Below are positions 1 to 5,868 of a stretch of DNA of 10,461 nt, piece after piece. The translations under genes and the position numbers were made by a program. This stretch comes from Desulfuromonadales bacterium C00003068. Lineage in GTDB: Bacteria; Desulfobacterota; Desulfuromonadia; Desulfuromonadales; Desulfuromonadaceae. The stretch spans positions 1-10,461 of the forward strand of contig MAXR01000164.1 in NCBI GenBank assembly GCA_001751155.1, in the 5' to 3' direction. Below the pieces are notes generated by a model. That model saw nothing but the letters and a program-made list of their open reading frames with translations. It did no database searches and was not told the origin of the DNA. Within the stretch, counting starts at the first letter, position 1, and each line of letters opens with the position of its first letter.

Positions 1-526
1 TGGCGGTTGTCTCCGTTTTCACGATCCGCGCAGGTTTGGGCTCATCCTGTGGCACTCAGGTCAGAATCCACACTCACATCGCCTGCTTAACTCACTTGGT
101 CCTGAACCTTTAACTTCTGATTTTAATAGCCGCTATATTTATGATCTCTCCGAAAATAAGCGTCGCGCTATCAAAACCTTTTTAATGGATAACCATGTTG
201 TGGTCGGTGTCGGTAATATTTATGCGAATGAAGCACTGTTTCAAGCTAAAATTCATCCACAGCAAGCCGCTGGCGAATTGTCACTTGAAGCGTATGAGGC
301 ATTGGTTGGAATTGTCAAAGAGGTTTTGTTGAGAGCGATTAAGGCGGGAGGGACAACGTTGCAAGATTTTGTTAACGATCATGGAGCGCCAGGTTATTTT
401 CAACAGCAACTATTTGTCTATGGTAGGGAAGGGCAGCCATGTTTGGCTTGCGGTACTGTGATTGTAAATAAAAAGATCGGACAGAGGTCGACCTTTTATT
501 GCCCCGAGTGTCAATCTACGACTTAA
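1..526 (+). CDS. mutM: Formamidopyrimidine-DNA glycosylase (Fpg/MutM), C-terminal part
   Basis: Base-excision repair enzyme that removes oxidised purines such as 8-oxoguanine from DNA and nicks the resulting abasic site. The window opens inside the gene: the reading frame runs from base 2 and gives 174 residues before TAA, against about 270 for the whole family protein, so the N-terminal catalytic proline and glutamate lie outside the window. Visible landmarks in order are the DPRRFG loop (the Arg and Phe that fill the gap left by the flipped base), the helix-two-turn-helix DNA-binding segment with VVGVGNIYANEALF, and a C-terminal zinc finger of the form CX2C-X16-CX2C (CLAC...CPEC) carrying the conserved Arg in its hairpin. 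The gene converges on the prepilin gene with a 5-bp gap and no visible terminator. The family assignment is very secure; the truncation is only the window edge. Confidence 0.97.
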   Translation, partial: GGCLRFHDPRRFGLILWHSGQNPHSHRLLNSLGPEPLTSDFNSRYIYDLSENKRRAIKTFLMDNHVVVGVGNIYANEALFQAKIHPQQAAGELSLEAYEALVGIVKEVLLRAIKAGGTTLQDFVNDHGAPGYFQQQLFVYGREGQPCLACGTVIVNKKIGQRSTFYCPECQSTT

Positions 527-531
527 ATCAA

Positions 532-942
532 TCAAATTGCAATTGGAAATAGCGGTGCCGATATGTCTTCGTGTGTTGTCCAATGTTGAAATTTATATTT
601 ATCTTTTTCCCCGTCTTGATTACGGTCCATTTCTGTAGTGATAAGCACATGATAATAAGGGACACCATCGTCACCAGTTGTAATCAGATATGTTTGTCCT
701 TTAGGGACTGGAAATTCTATCCCATCGGTATAATTGAAAAACGATTCGTTGTCTGTCCAGTATACCTCTTGGAGTAATCGAATATGATGAAGGGTTGCGT
801 AAACAGAAACTATTTTTGCTTTGTCACGATAACCACGATAATTTGGAATTGCAATTGAAGCAAGAATGCCAATGATTGCAACGACTGTCAAAAGCTCAAT
901 CAGTGTGTATCCAGCTGCGTTTTTAATGTTATTTATTTTCAT
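532..942 (-). CDS. Type IV prepilin / pseudopilin-like protein
   Basis: A 136-residue protein with a class III (prepilin) signal: an 11-residue leader with two lysines ending in Gly11, then YTLIELLTVVAIIGILASIAIP. Glu at mature position 5 and the hydrophobic helix are the hallmarks of type IV pilins and type II secretion pseudopilins; PilD-type peptidase would cut after Gly11 and methylate Tyr12, which replaces the usual Phe. The mature protein is about 125 residues, short for a major pilin, and has no cysteines, so no disulfide-bounded D-region. Residues 106-114 (DRNQDGEKD) resemble an EF-hand or dockerin-type calcium loop. The start codon lies inside the end of the upstream zinc-ribbon gene (14-bp overlap), preceded by AGGA at 7-nt spacing, so the two are probably co-translated. 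It could be a minor pilin or a GspG/GspH-like pseudopilin; I cannot tell which assembly system it serves, as no pil or gsp machinery is in the window. Confidence 0.9.
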   Translation of the reverse strand: MKINNIKNAAGYTLIELLTVVAIIGILASIAIPNYRGYRDKAKIVSVYATLHHIRLLQEVYWTDNESFFNYTDGIEFPVPKGQTYLITTGDDGVPYYHVLITTEMDRNQDGEKDKYKFQHWTTHEDISAPLFPIAI

Positions 943-1495
943 CTGGCAGTCCTGACCGATTTAATGTTGATTCTTCTCTCTGTTGAATGATTTTCAATTC
1001 ATAACTATCATCGTTCAATCTCTGATAATGAAAACGTTTACTTACCTGAAATAACTTATCAGAAATGTATTGAGGAGCTAACACTTTAAGTTGAGCTGGT
1101 AGTTTTTCATGAACAGAATAATAGCCATTGATGCCCGATATAATCATCGCATTTGCTAATGCTGTATCTGTTTCAAGGTCGACTTTTGTGGTAACTAATG
1201 GCTCAGGTTGATTATATATCGCAATCAACTGTGTTATTCCCAAGACAACCAAGGTTGCAACGAAAAGAATAACTCCTCGTTTTTTCTGTTTTAGAATGGT
1301 TTTATTTCGTTCTATTTCATATTCTTTATCACGTTTTTCTTTTGAAATTTTTTCTGCTATAACGACCTCTTTTTTTGTCGCCCGCACAACACAATCACCG
1401 CAAAAAAATTGACCACTTTCTTCAATGGCGCACTGCTCTAGAATTGACACCCCACACGCATCACACTTTATATAACGTTGTTGTTCTTGACCCAT
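929..1495 (-). CDS. Zinc-ribbon, single-pass membrane protein of unknown function
   Basis: I do not recognise this 188-residue protein as a named family. Visible parts in order: an N-terminal CX2C-X17-CX2C zinc ribbon (Cys11, Cys14, Cys32, Cys35); a strongly charged Lys/Glu-rich stretch (about 40-73) that may form a helix or coiled coil; one transmembrane segment (about 74-94, GVILFVATLVVLGITQLIAIY); and a C-terminal domain of about 95 residues containing INGYYSVHEKLPAQL and a later FHYQRLNDDSYELKI. The basic residues before the membrane segment predict ribbon inside, C-terminal domain in the periplasm. The YY..H..LP..L pattern followed by Y....DDSYEL is reminiscent of globular domains in minor pilins and pseudopilins, an inference by eye. 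The ATG at 1495 is preferred over a GTG at 1549 because GGAG stands 5 nt before it. The gene overlaps the prepilin gene by 14 bp, suggesting a shared role in pilus or secretion function. Confidence 0.8.
   Translation of the reverse strand: MGQEQQRYIKCDACGVSILEQCAIEESGQFFCGDCVVRATKKEVVIAEKISKEKRDKEYEIERNKTILKQKKRGVILFVATLVVLGITQLIAIYNQPEPLVTTKVDLETDTALANAMIISGINGYYSVHEKLPAQLKVLAPQYISDKLFQVSKRFHYQRLNDDSYELKIIQQREESTLNRSGLPDENK
950..953 (-). promoter_or_regulatory. Ribosome binding site of the prepilin gene, inside the upstream gene
   Basis: AGGA on the minus strand, 7 nt before the prepilin ATG (942-940). It lies within the last codons of the zinc-ribbon gene. This placement supports the chosen ATG and translational coupling of the two genes. 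Confidence 0.65.
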
Positions 1496-1500
1496 AAAAA

Positions 1501-1504
1501 CTCC
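1501..1504 (-). promoter_or_regulatory. Ribosome binding site that fixes the zinc-ribbon protein start
   Basis: GGAG on the minus strand, followed by five T and then ATG (1495-1493). It is the only good Shine-Dalgarno in this region, so the 188-residue start is preferred over a GTG 18 codons upstream, whose extra residues would also place a hydrophobic stretch before the zinc ribbon. Confidence 0.65.
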
Positions 1505-1531
1505 ACATAAAACATTAATGATAATTTTATC

Positions 1532-1560
1532 AAGATAATACGGGATCACATTCCCGTCAA
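1532..1560 (-). promoter_or_regulatory. Possible promoter of the zinc-ribbon/prepilin unit
   Basis: Minus-strand TTGACG (1560-1555), a 17-bp spacer, and TATCTT (1537-1532) resemble a sigma-70 promoter, matching 5 of 6 and 4 of 6 consensus positions. An alternative is the perfect TATAAT at 1567-1562, but it has only a poor -35 partner. Pilin genes are often sigma-54 dependent; I saw no GG-N10-GC element here. Low confidence. Confidence 0.35.
1541..1556. repeat. Inverted repeat CGGGA-N6-TCCCG in the divergent control region
   Basis: A perfect 5-bp inverted repeat with a 6-bp centre. It is flanked by near-identical 12-bp direct repeats, TCAAGATAATAC (1530-1541) and TCAAGATTATAC (1557-1568), whose starts are 27 bp apart. 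It sits in the spacer of the possible minus-strand promoter, a usual place for an operator, but it could equally be a small 5' hairpin of the mRNA or chance. Confidence 0.45.
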
Positions 1561-1586
1561 GATTATACTTTTCACAAGACTTTTTC

Positions 1587-1616
1587 TTGACTTAAGGCCA
1601 TTTGTTTCGTTATTAT
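1587..1616 (+). promoter_or_regulatory. Promoter of the pyr operon
   Basis: TTGACT (1587-1592), an 18-bp spacer and TATTAT (1611-1616) match the sigma-70 consensus at 5 of 6 positions each. Transcription would begin near 1623, just upstream of the PyrR-binding hairpin, which is where an attenuation leader should start. The fit between promoter position and downstream RNA elements raises confidence. Confidence 0.7.
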
Positions 1617-1631
1617 CACTAAAATTTTTCA

Positions 1632-1665
1632 CCCTTTTAAGTGAATCCGAGAGGTTTGCAAAGGT
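1632..1665 (+). promoter_or_regulatory. PyrR-binding RNA hairpin (anti-antiterminator) of the pyr attenuator
   Basis: The leader RNA contains AAUCCGAGAGGUU (1644-1656), which matches the known PyrR-binding consensus ARUCCNGNGAGGYU except that one loop base is absent. The upper stem can extend to GUGAAUC/GGUUUGC (1641-1647 with 1653-1659). Below it, after a 5'-side bulge UAA, CCUUU (1633-1637) pairs with AAAGG (1660-1664). A hairpin with a 5'-side bulge in the lower stem is the known form of PyrR sites. The AAAGGU segment (1660-1665) can instead pair with ACCUUU (1715-1720), the left arm of the terminator, giving the antiterminator. UMP-bound PyrR would stabilise this hairpin and so promote termination. 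Confidence 0.85.
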
Positions 1666-1713
1666 TATGGTTGTGATTGTAAATAAATGTACCATTCAAA
1701 ACATCTACTCAAG

Positions 1714-1755
1714 TACCTTTTTGCCTACAGTCTATAGGTGGAAAGGTATTTTTTT
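1714..1755 (+). terminator. Intrinsic terminator of the pyr attenuator
   Basis: A 14-bp stem is formed by 1714-1727 (UACCUUUUUGCCUA) and 1735-1748 (UAGGUGGAAAGGUA), with three G-U pairs and a 7-nt loop, followed directly by seven T (1749-1755). It lies 44 bp before the pyrR start and after the PyrR-binding hairpin, so it is a conditional terminator and not the end of a gene. Its left arm competes for pairing with the 3' side of the PyrR hairpin. Confidence 0.9.
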
Positions 1756-1799
1756 GTTTAAACGCCGTGTCCCTTTGACATCCCTGCAAGGAGTTTATA

Positions 1800-2336
1800 A
1801 TGAGTTCTCCTGAGACCATCCTCCTCGACTCAAATGCTATTATGCGTGCGATGACCCGTATTGCCCATGAGATTCTTGAAAAAAATAATGGTTGTACAAA
1901 TTTGGTATTGATCGGTATTCGCACCGGCGGTGACCATTTAGCTCAAATGTTACGTCAGAGAATCTTTGATATTGAAGGCATTGAAATCAAGCAGGGTGCT
2001 GTGGATGTCACTATGTACCGTGACGATATTTCGAACGGAGTTGTTCGTCCCATTGGTAAAACAGATATCCCTTTTGCGCTGGATAATTGTCATGTCATTC
2101 TTGTTGACGAAGTTATCTATACCGGCCGCACGATTCGAGCAGCAATGGATGCACTAACTGACATTGGGCGCCCCAGCAGCATTCAACTGGCTGTATTGAT
2201 TGATCGCGGTCACCGCGAGCTTCCTATCAGGCCAGACTTTGTTGGTCGCAATGTTCCATCATCACGGGAAGAGAAGATCGAAGTGGTTTTTGATGACACT
2301 CTTTATCCAACAAAAGTTCGCTTAATCAAACCATAA
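1800..2336 (+). CDS. pyrR: Bifunctional pyr operon regulator / uracil phosphoribosyltransferase PyrR
   Basis: RNA-binding attenuation protein that senses UMP/UTP against PRPP and controls the pyr transcript; the family also has uracil phosphoribosyltransferase activity. The 178 residues are the usual length. Residues 39-44 (GIRTGG) form the type I phosphoribosyltransferase loop, MYRDD (72-76) is the conserved PyrR signature, and VILVDEVIYTGRTIRAA (99-115) is the PRPP-binding motif, with Glu104 where most PyrR proteins have a second Asp, a conservative change. RNA-binding basic residues are present, for example in DRGHRELPIR. AAGGAG lies 6 nt before the ATG, so the start is clear. It is the first gene of the operon, directly downstream of its own attenuator, which implies autoregulation. 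Finding PyrR attenuation outside the Firmicutes is known but less common. Confidence 0.97.
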   Translation: MSSPETILLDSNAIMRAMTRIAHEILEKNNGCTNLVLIGIRTGGDHLAQMLRQRIFDIEGIEIKQGAVDVTMYRDDISNGVVRPIGKTDIPFALDNCHVILVDEVIYTGRTIRAAMDALTDIGRPSSIQLAVLIDRGHRELPIRPDFVGRNVPSSREEKIEVVFDDTLYPTKVRLIKP

Positions 2337-2399
2337 AGTTTCTGTCGTAAAGACGCACACACAACATATGCAATACAGTGATCAAAAAGGGGACAGGAC

Positions 2400-3332
2400 A
2401 TGACATTTGCACACAAGCACATCATCGGCACCCAGCAGTTATCAAAAGAGGATATTGAACTGATCCTCAAAACGGCAGAAAGTTTCAAAGAAGTTAACCA
2501 ACGCGAAATTAAAAAGGTACCGACCCTTCGTGGTAAGACAATTGTCAATCTGTTCTATGAAAATAGCACACGAACTCGTACTTCATTTGAGTTGGCCGGC
2601 AAACGGATGTCTGCTGACACCATCAATATTTCAGCGTCTGGATCCTCGGTATCAAAAGGGGAGACTCTTGAAGATACCGCTAAAAACATTGAAGCGATGG
2701 ATGCTGATGTCATTGTTATGCGCCACTCCTGTTCAGGTGCTCCGGATTATTTAGCAAAACGACTGACGAAGTGTTCAGTTGTTAATGCTGGTGACGGTTT
2801 TCATGAACATCCTAGTCAGGCCTTGCTTGATCTTATGACTATCAAGGAGCACAAAGGTAAAATTGACGGATTAACCGTTGCCATCATTGGTGATATTGCT
2901 CGTAGCCGTGTGGCACGTTCCGATCTTTACGCACTCAAAACAATGGGGGCTACTGTTCGCTTAGCAGGCCCTCCAACCATGCTGCCACCAGGTCTCGAAG
3001 AGATGGGCGCAGAAGTGTACACCGACATCAATAAAGCCATTAAGGATGCTGATGTGGTGATTATGTTGCGCATTCAAATGGAACGAGAGGGCGGTAATAC
3101 CCTTATGCCAACCTTACGTGAGTATGCACAATTCTTTGCTCTCAATACTGAGAATATCAAGTTGGCTAAGCCTGATGCTATTGTCATGCATCCTGGACCT
3201 CTTAATCGTGGCGTTGAGATTTCATCTTATGTTGCGGACGGCAATCAAAACGTGATTCTTGAGCAGGTTGAGAACGGTGTCGCAATCAGAATGGCACTTT
3301 TATACTTGTTAGCCGGTGGTTCAGAAGAATAA
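2400..3332 (+). CDS. pyrB: Aspartate carbamoyltransferase catalytic subunit
   Basis: Condenses carbamoyl phosphate with L-aspartate to N-carbamoyl-L-aspartate, the committed step of pyrimidine synthesis. The 310 residues are full length for the catalytic chain. The carbamoyl-phosphate loop [13 protein letters not shown] (52-64) is intact, as are the SSVSKGET lid loop with Lys86, the [10 protein letters not shown] segment (135-144) with the active-site His, the RSRVARS region, and HPGPLNRG (264-271) that closes the aspartate site. The C-terminal helix is present. No regulatory pyrI gene adjoins it, which fits control by PyrR attenuation. Start ATG is preceded by AAGGGGA at suitable spacing; 63 bp separate it from pyrR, with no second PyrR site in the gap. 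Like other catalytic chains it should be a trimer, and it may associate with the adjacent dihydroorotase as in Aquifex (inference). Confidence 0.97.
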   Translation: MTFAHKHIIGTQQLSKEDIELILKTAESFKEVNQREIKKVPTLRGKTIVNLFYENSTRTRTSFELAGKRMSADTINISASGSSVSKGETLEDTAKNIEAMDADVIVMRHSCSGAPDYLAKRLTKCSVVNAGDGFHEHPSQALLDLMTIKEHKGKIDGLTVAIIGDIARSRVARSDLYALKTMGATVRLAGPPTMLPPGLEEMGAEVYTDINKAIKDADVVIMLRIQMEREGGNTLMPTLREYAQFFALNTENIKLAKPDAIVMHPGPLNRGVEISSYVADGNQNVILEQVENGVAIRMALLYLLAGGSEE

Positions 3333-3392
3333 AACATCTGCGAAGTAATAATTTATTCGAGTTAGTGTTATTCACACGTAAAGAGGTTTGAC

Positions 3393-4670
3393 ATGAAAAT
3401 ATTAATCAAAAATGGTCGCATAATTGATCCATCACAAGAGATTGATTCTAATTTAGATATATTGATTGAAGAGGGCTGCATTACGCAACTTGACAACGAC
3501 ATCGACCCGCTCGGTATGGATGAAGTTATTGATGCCAACGGCTTGCTGGTGACCCCCGGACTGATTGACATCCATGTCCATTTACGTGATCCAGGCTATG
3601 AATATAAAGAGGATATCGTAACAGGTACACGATCCGCAGCTGCGGGTGGTTTCACCTCACTGGCATGCATGCCAAACACAAATCCTGTCAATGATAATAA
3701 GGCTCTCACGGCCTACATGATTAACAAGGGGAACACCGAGGGCAGTGCCAATGTATACCCTATCTGCACTATCACTAAATCACAAAAGGGCAAATCCCTG
3801 GTTGAGATGGGTGATTTAAAGCAAGCGGGTTGCGTTGGTTTTTCTGATGATGGCCTCAATGTTGATTGCGGTGAAGTCTTACGACGGGCAATGGAGTATG
3901 CGAGCGGATTCGACATGCCTATCATTGCTCACGCTGAAGATAAAGCAATTAAGGCAGGCGGAGTCATGAATGAAGGCCGAGTATCAACTGAACTTGGTCT
4001 GACTGGAAATACATGGGTTGCTGAAGCCGTTACGATTTCACGTGACCTGATGTTAGCTGAACTAACAGGCGCGCGATTACATGTTTGCCACATCTCAACA
4101 CGTCGTGCTGTTGAAATGATTCGTGAAGCGAAGAACAAAGGGGTTCGCGTTACTTGTGAGGTCACTCCTCATCACTTCACCCTCACTGAAGAAGCAGTCC
4201 GTGGTTATGATGTTAACGCAAAGATGGGACCACCTTTACGCACCGCTGATGACGTAGCGGCCATGAAAGAAGGTTTGGCAGATGGAACCATTGACGCGAT
4301 AGCGACTGATCATGCGCCTCATCATATCGACGATAAGAATGTAGAGTTTAGCGTTGCAGCATACGGCTTAGTTGGTCTGGAAACAGCTCTTCCGTTAACA
4401 TTGCGACTTGTTGAAGAGGGCGTGCTGACACTCAGCGAAGCGATTCATTGCCTCACAGACAAACCAGCACAGGTTCTCAATATTCCGCGTGGAACATTGA
4501 AGGTAGGAGCTCCTGCCGACATTACCATTATTGACCCCGACTTGCAGTGGACGGTTGATACAAAGACGTTGCACTCTAAAGCCCACAATACACCATTTCA
4601 GGGCTGTGAAATGACAGGGGCGGCGATGCTAACATTGAGAGATGGAAAAACAACTTTCGAACGTAATTAA
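3393..4670 (+). CDS. pyrC: Dihydroorotase, class I
   Basis: Reversible cyclisation of N-carbamoyl-L-aspartate to dihydroorotate. An amidohydrolase-fold protein of 425 residues, the length of class I bacterial dihydroorotases (E. coli PyrC is class II and shorter). The metal and substrate residues line up with those known in Aquifex: His61 and His63 with Arg65 (DIHVHLRDPG), Asp153 in FSDDG, His180 (PIIAHAED), His233 (HVCHIST), and Asp306 in ATDHAPHH. All are intact, so it should be an active enzyme and not the inactive PyrX-type homologue that sometimes partners PyrB. The C-terminal segment GAPADITIIDPD is the small beta domain. AAGAGG lies 6 nt before the ATG; 60 bp separate it from pyrB, with no internal regulatory element seen. 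Confidence 0.97.
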   Translation: MKILIKNGRIIDPSQEIDSNLDILIEEGCITQLDNDIDPLGMDEVIDANGLLVTPGLIDIHVHLRDPGYEYKEDIVTGTRSAAAGGFTSLACMPNTNPVNDNKALTAYMINKGNTEGSANVYPICTITKSQKGKSLVEMGDLKQAGCVGFSDDGLNVDCGEVLRRAMEYASGFDMPIIAHAEDKAIKAGGVMNEGRVSTELGLTGNTWVAEAVTISRDLMLAELTGARLHVCHISTRRAVEMIREAKNKGVRVTCEVTPHHFTLTEEAVRGYDVNAKMGPPLRTADDVAAMKEGLADGTIDAIATDHAPHHIDDKNVEFSVAAYGLVGLETALPLTLRLVEEGVLTLSEAIHCLTDKPAQVLNIPRGTLKVGAPADITIIDPDLQWTVDTKTLHSKAHNTPFQGCEMTGAAMLTLRDGKTTFERN

Positions 4671-4727
4671 TACACTAATAGTTCATAACAACACGAACAT
4701 TCAAAACGAATAGGAGTACACCAGAGC

Positions 4728-5858
4728 ATGAAAGCAATTCTGGCTCTAGCAGATGGCAGAGTTTTTCACGGCCAACATATTGGATCTGAAGGTGAAACCT
4801 TCGGTGAGGTCGTTTTCAACACCAGCTTAAGTGGCTATCAAGAGATTCTTACCGATCCATCCTATTGTGGTGAGATCGTTACCATGACCTATCCCCTTAT
4901 TGGTAATTGCGGCATTAATTCCGAAGATGTGGAGTCCGAGCGTCCTCACCTTTCAGGACTCGTGGTGAAAGAGTGCAGTGAGTACCCCAGTAACTGGCGC
5001 TCAGAAATGACCCTTAACGAGTATTTGAAAATCAACAACATTGTTGGAATTCAAGGCATTGATACCCGTGCCTTAGTCAAGCATATTCGCGACCACGGTG
5101 CTCAAACAGGAGTTATCTCTTCAACCGATCTCGATGTTGACAGTTTGGTTGCTAAAGCAAAACAAGCACCTACTATTGTCGGTCGCGACCTTGTAAAAGA
5201 GGTAACGACTGACAAAGCCTACAGTTGGACTGAATCACTCTGGGACCTAGAAGAAGGGTATCAATCTAATACTGGTACGCCACAATATAAGGTTGTTGCT
5301 TACGATTTTGGTATTAAGCGTAACATCTTACGTAACCTTGTTGCTGCAAACTGTGAGGTCACAGTTGTTCCAGCAACCATGCCAGCAGATGAAGTTCTTA
5401 AAATGAATCCAGATGGAGTCTTTTTAAGTAATGGTCCCGGTGATCCCGAACCAATCGAGTATGCTCAAGAGAATATTCGCCAACTTCTCGGCAAGGTTCC
5501 GCTGTTTGGTATCTGCTTAGGCCATCAACTTCTATCCATTGCTCTAGGTGGTAAAACGTATAAATTGAAGTTTGGTCATCGTGGTGGCAACCAACCGGTG
5601 CAGCAACAGTGCAACAAAAAAATTGAGATCACATCACAAAATCATGGCTTTGCCGTGGATGCAAGTACCCTTGGTGCGGATGTGAATGTTACTCATATCA
5701 ACTTAAATGATGACACTGTCGAGGGTATTAGTCATAAGCCCTCTTCGGCATTCTCGGTGCAATATCACCCTGAAGCATCCCCTGGGCCACACGATGCACA
5801 TTATCTGTTTGGTCGCTTTATAGAGATGATGGATAACTTCAAGAAAAACGTGAACTAA
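4728..5858 (+). CDS. carA: Carbamoyl phosphate synthase small (glutaminase) subunit
   Basis: Hydrolyses glutamine and channels ammonia to CarB for carbamoyl phosphate synthesis, feeding both pyrimidine and arginine pathways. The 376 residues are full length (E. coli about 382). The N-terminal CPSase domain includes [16 protein letters not shown] (31-46); the C-terminal class I glutamine amidotransferase domain begins near residue 187. The triad is Cys263 (GICLGHQ), His347 and Glu349 ([11 protein letters not shown]). The LSNGPGDP motif (233-240) is also present. The likely Shine-Dalgarno, TAGGAG, lies 11 nt from the ATG, a rather long spacing. The gene follows pyrC by 57 bp and precedes carB by 10 bp, so both subunits are made together under pyr control. 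No separate arginine-responsive promoter was visible in the gap. Confidence 0.97.
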   Translation: MKAILALADGRVFHGQHIGSEGETFGEVVFNTSLSGYQEILTDPSYCGEIVTMTYPLIGNCGINSEDVESERPHLSGLVVKECSEYPSNWRSEMTLNEYLKINNIVGIQGIDTRALVKHIRDHGAQTGVISSTDLDVDSLVAKAKQAPTIVGRDLVKEVTTDKAYSWTESLWDLEEGYQSNTGTPQYKVVAYDFGIKRNILRNLVAANCEVTVVPATMPADEVLKMNPDGVFLSNGPGDPEPIEYAQENIRQLLGKVPLFGICLGHQLLSIALGGKTYKLKFGHRGGNQPVQQQCNKKIEITSQNHGFAVDASTLGADVNVTHINLNDDTVEGISHKPSSAFSVQYHPEASPGPHDAHYLFGRFIEMMDNFKKNVN

Positions 5859-5868
5859 GGAAACCTAA

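Noticed and set aside
571-777. 68-codon plus-strand frame opposite the prepilin gene
   Set aside because: Overlaps a convincing prepilin; no homology recognised and no ribosome binding site.
1496-1549. Upstream extension of the zinc-ribbon protein to a GTG at 1549
   Set aside because: No ribosome binding site before the GTG, whereas GGAG stands 5 nt before the ATG at 1495; the extra residues add nothing conserved.
1667-1813. A 48-codon reading frame in the pyr leader starting MVVIVNKC, crossing the terminator and ending inside pyrR
   Set aside because: It would be reminiscent of a leader peptide, but its ATG has only AAAGG 2 nt away and no well-spaced ribosome binding site, the product is not recognisable, and the PyrR mechanism needs no leader translation.
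2337-2399. Possible second PyrR-binding site between pyrR and pyrB, as in Bacillus
   Set aside because: Neither the ARUCC...GAGGYU motif nor a terminator hairpin is present in this gap, nor in the pyrB-pyrC or pyrC-carA gaps.
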